A DNA stretch of 64,000 bases. It comes from Streptomyces sp. ISL-94. GTDB lineage: Bacteria > Actinomycetota > Actinomycetes > Streptomycetales > Streptomycetaceae. The notes under the pieces are model-generated. The model was not told the origin of the DNA and made no database searches. It saw nothing but the letters and a program-made list of their open reading frames with translations. Made by a program: the position numbers and the translations under genes. Each line of letters starts with the position of its first letter. Within the stretch, counting starts at the first letter, position 1. Shown piece after piece: positions 62,317-64,000 of this stretch. The stretch spans positions 62,001 through 126,000 of the forward strand of contig NZ_JAGGOZ010000117.1 in the NCBI RefSeq assembly GCF_018614075.1, written 5' to 3'.

Positions 62317-63291
62317 GTGACGAAGACCGCTCCCCCGGCCGCCGTCCCTCGTGGCCGCCGTGCCCCGCGACCCGCCTCCGGCCGCCGGGGCCGGGTCGTC
62401 GCCGCGTTCTGCGTGCTCGCCGCCCTCGTGATGCCGCTGCACCGGTGGCTTCCCAACCGGGTCGCCAACCTGGGCAGCCTCGTCGAGACCTTCCTGCCGT
62501 GGACCGGCGCGGTGGTCCTGGTGGCGGCTGCCGTCGGGCTCGTGCGCCGGTCGCGCGTCGCGCTGATCGCCGTCCTGCTCCCGGCGCTCATCTGGGCCGC
62601 GCTGTACGGACCCGCCCTCGCCGACCGGGGTGCCGGCGGCACGGCCGACCTCACCGTCGTCACGCACAACGTGGACGACGCGAATCCGGACCCGGTCGGC
62701 ACCGCCCGTGCCCTCGCCGCCTCGGGTGCCCAGCTGATCGCCTTGGAGGAGCTGGTGCCGCCCACGGTGCGCCAGTACGAGCAGACGCTGGCCGGGACGC
62801 ACCCGTACCACGTGGTCGAAGGCACGGTCGGCCTGTGGAGCACCTTCCCGCTCCGCGATACGGCCCGGGTGCCCGTCACGTCGTGGAGAGTCGCGTTGCG
62901 CGCCACGGCCGAGACTCCCAAGGGCCCCCTCACCGTGTACGTCGCCCACCTTCCCTCCGTACGGGTCAGGCCGTCGGGATTCACCACCGGGAACCGGAAC
63001 GAAGCCGCCGGCCGGCTGGCCGCCGAGCTCGCCACCGCCCCGGCCGGGCGCACCCTCCTCGTCGGCGACTTCAACGGCACCACCGACGACCGGGCCCTCG
63101 CGCCGGTGGTGGACCGCTTCCGCTCCGCCCATGAGGCGCCGGGCGCGGGCCTCGGCTTCAGCTGGCCCGCGGGCTTCCCCTTCGCCCGCATCGACCAGAT
63201 CCTGGTCCGCGGTCTCACCCCGGTCTCGGCGTGGACCCTGCCGGCCACCGCCAGCGACCACCTGCCCGTGGCGGCCTCGCTGCGGCTGTGA
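62317..63291 (+). CDS. Membrane endonuclease/exonuclease/phosphatase-family protein
   Basis: 324 residues from GTG 62317. N-terminal basic stretch, then about three transmembrane helices: VVAAFCVLAALVMPL near 30, TFLPWTGAVVLVAAAVGLV near 58, and ALIAVLLPALIWAALYGPAL near 80. The catalytic domain starts at LTVVTHNVDDANPDPVGTAR near 112 and has LIALEELVPPTVRQY (metal Glu), VYVAHLPSV, LLVGDFNGTTDDRAL (Asp/Asn) and the final ASDHLPVAASLRL (DH). All metal-binding residues of the EEP fold are intact. It would cleave phosphoesters outside the membrane or in the membrane plane. Stand-alone gene. Confidence 0.85.
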   Translation: MTKTAPPAAVPRGRRAPRPASGRRGRVVAAFCVLAALVMPLHRWLPNRVANLGSLVETFLPWTGAVVLVAAAVGLVRRSRVALIAVLLPALIWAALYGPALADRGAGGTADLTVVTHNVDDANPDPVGTARALAASGAQLIALEELVPPTVRQYEQTLAGTHPYHVVEGTVGLWSTFPLRDTARVPVTSWRVALRATAETPKGPLTVYVAHLPSVRVRPSGFTTGNRNEAAGRLAAELATAPAGRTLLVGDFNGTTDDRALAPVVDRFRSAHEAPGAGLGFSWPAGFPFARIDQILVRGLTPVSAWTLPATASDHLPVAASLRL

Positions 63292-63314
63292 CGGGCAGGT
63301 GAAGGCCGGGCGGT

Positions 63315-63788
63315 TCAGCGTCCCCGCGTGAGCGGGAAAAGCTGCTCGTCGTCGAGGCCGAGGGCCCGGCTGCTGGTGGTGAGCAGTTGGAGGCCCGGTT
63401 CGAGGGCGAGGAGGTGGCGCAGCCGGCGCACCGCCCGGTCGGTGAGGTGTTGGCCGCCGTCGAGGACGAGCAGCAGGTCCTGGCCGGTGAACCAGGGCAG
63501 CTCCGGCCGCCCCGGGGCGGGCGGGGCCGTTCTGCCGGCCGAGAGGGAGCAGAGGGCCGCCGTCAGGTCCGCTTCGCCGGTCTTGCGCTCGAGCGTCACC
63601 AGGGCGGTGCCGGCGACGAAGTTGGACCGCAGCCGGCACGCGACGGCGGTGGCGAGCCGGCTCCTGTCGTCGGCGCCCTGCCCGGTGAGCGTGACGATCC
63701 GGCTCCTGCGGACGGCGGACATGAGGGCGGCCAGGTGCCGCGGCGCCGGCTGGGTCGATGGTGATGTGGACAGAGATGTGCTGTTCAT
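63315..63788 (-). CDS. Small P-loop-like protein related to regulator ATPases, probably truncated
   Basis: 157 residues from ATG 63788 with GGGGGATC upstream. SRIVTLTGQGADDRSRLATA near residue 30 matches the LTGPGGVGKSRL segment of AfsR/LuxR-type STAND ATPases, but the GK(S/T) core is replaced by DDRS, so no nucleotide binding is expected. The Walker-B-like strand LLLVLDGGQHLTDRAVRRLR near 108 and LEPGLQLLTTSSRALGLDDE are also those of that family (LLVLDNCEH and TSREPLGV-like). The protein stops where the rest of the ATPase, a DNA-binding domain and repeats would follow. It may be a stand-alone modified copy or a remnant. Confidence 0.55.
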   Translation of the reverse strand: MNSTSLSTSPSTQPAPRHLAALMSAVRRSRIVTLTGQGADDRSRLATAVACRLRSNFVAGTALVTLERKTGEADLTAALCSLSAGRTAPPAPGRPELPWFTGQDLLLVLDGGQHLTDRAVRRLRHLLALEPGLQLLTTSSRALGLDDEQLFPLTRGR

Positions 63789-64000
63789 GGATCCCCCGTG
63801 TGGTGCTGCACGCGGCGCGCTGGTCATTTCGCGCCGGGCAAGGGTTGATTATGAGCCACTGGGACGGATCGCGGAACCGCCTTCCGGGGTGAGCGGATCG
63901 AGCGCGCGCCGCCGGGCGCAGTGCGGTCCCCGCCGAGGCCGTGGCCGCGGCGGGGACCGGGGTCGCCGGACCGGGGTTCACCGGACCGGGTTTCACCGCC

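Overview
The window is very GC-rich DNA (third codon positions almost always G or C) with frequent GTG starts, GGAGG-type ribosome sites and protein families typical of actinomycetes: a DUF5954 protein, a YtrA-type GntR/ABC operon, an XRE/ImmA/MAB_1171c set, a SigJ-like sigma factor and many secreted Tat or Sec proteins. It is most likely a Streptomyces chromosome, in an accessory part rather than the conserved core. I see no rRNA, tRNA, CRISPR array, transposase or integrase.

Layout. 1-1.8 kb is a graveyard: a ClC chloride-channel remnant, the C-terminal half of a membrane spermidine-synthase-like protein, about 25 codons of a crotonase and a 12-codon gene start, all abutting. 1.8-15.2 kb holds mostly catabolic or secreted single genes: FAD monooxygenase, phospholipase D-like protein, GNAT, FMN reductase, flavin amine oxidase, CASTOR/POLLUX-like channel, serine hydrolase, esterase with a divergent regulator, and DUF5954. 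15.3-18.6 kb has a GntR-ABC operon and an arsenite methyltransferase, each behind a perfect palindrome. 18.9-26.3 kb has thpR, an MFS exporter behind a terminator-type attenuator, a Ser/Thr kinase, a TetR/hydrolase pair and nadE.

26.4-30.5 kb is the most intriguing block: MAB_1171c-like membrane protein, ImmA/IrrE metalloprotease, a 70-residue secreted peptide built of DTRWD repeats, a LuxR-type regulator and an XRE regulator. 31-39.4 kb: IclR-like regulator, 2H phosphoesterase, UvrA-like ABC protein of the drug-resistance type, lipoprotein, SGNH hydrolase, methyltransferase and divergent TetR with two palindromic operators. 39.5-43 kb: a two-gene unit of a membrane-anchored periplasmic-binding protein and a large NTPase with a lysine-less P-loop. 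43-49 kb mixes intact genes (NlpC/P60, RNase H, SRAP, DHFR-like) with 5'-truncated ones. 49-64 kb: PP2C phosphatase, PadR plus overlapping SGNH hydrolase, a giant beta-propeller amidohydrolase, SigJ-like sigma factor, MFS, MazG-like protein, and a secreted metalloprotease behind an unusually AT-rich, palindrome-laden promoter region.

A recurring theme is gene debris: about ten recognisable protein fragments lie in the gaps between intact genes, usually cut exactly where a neighbour begins, with no mobile element at the junctions. Family names are from sequence recognition by eye, without database searches; operon and regulation statements are inferences from spacing and motifs.
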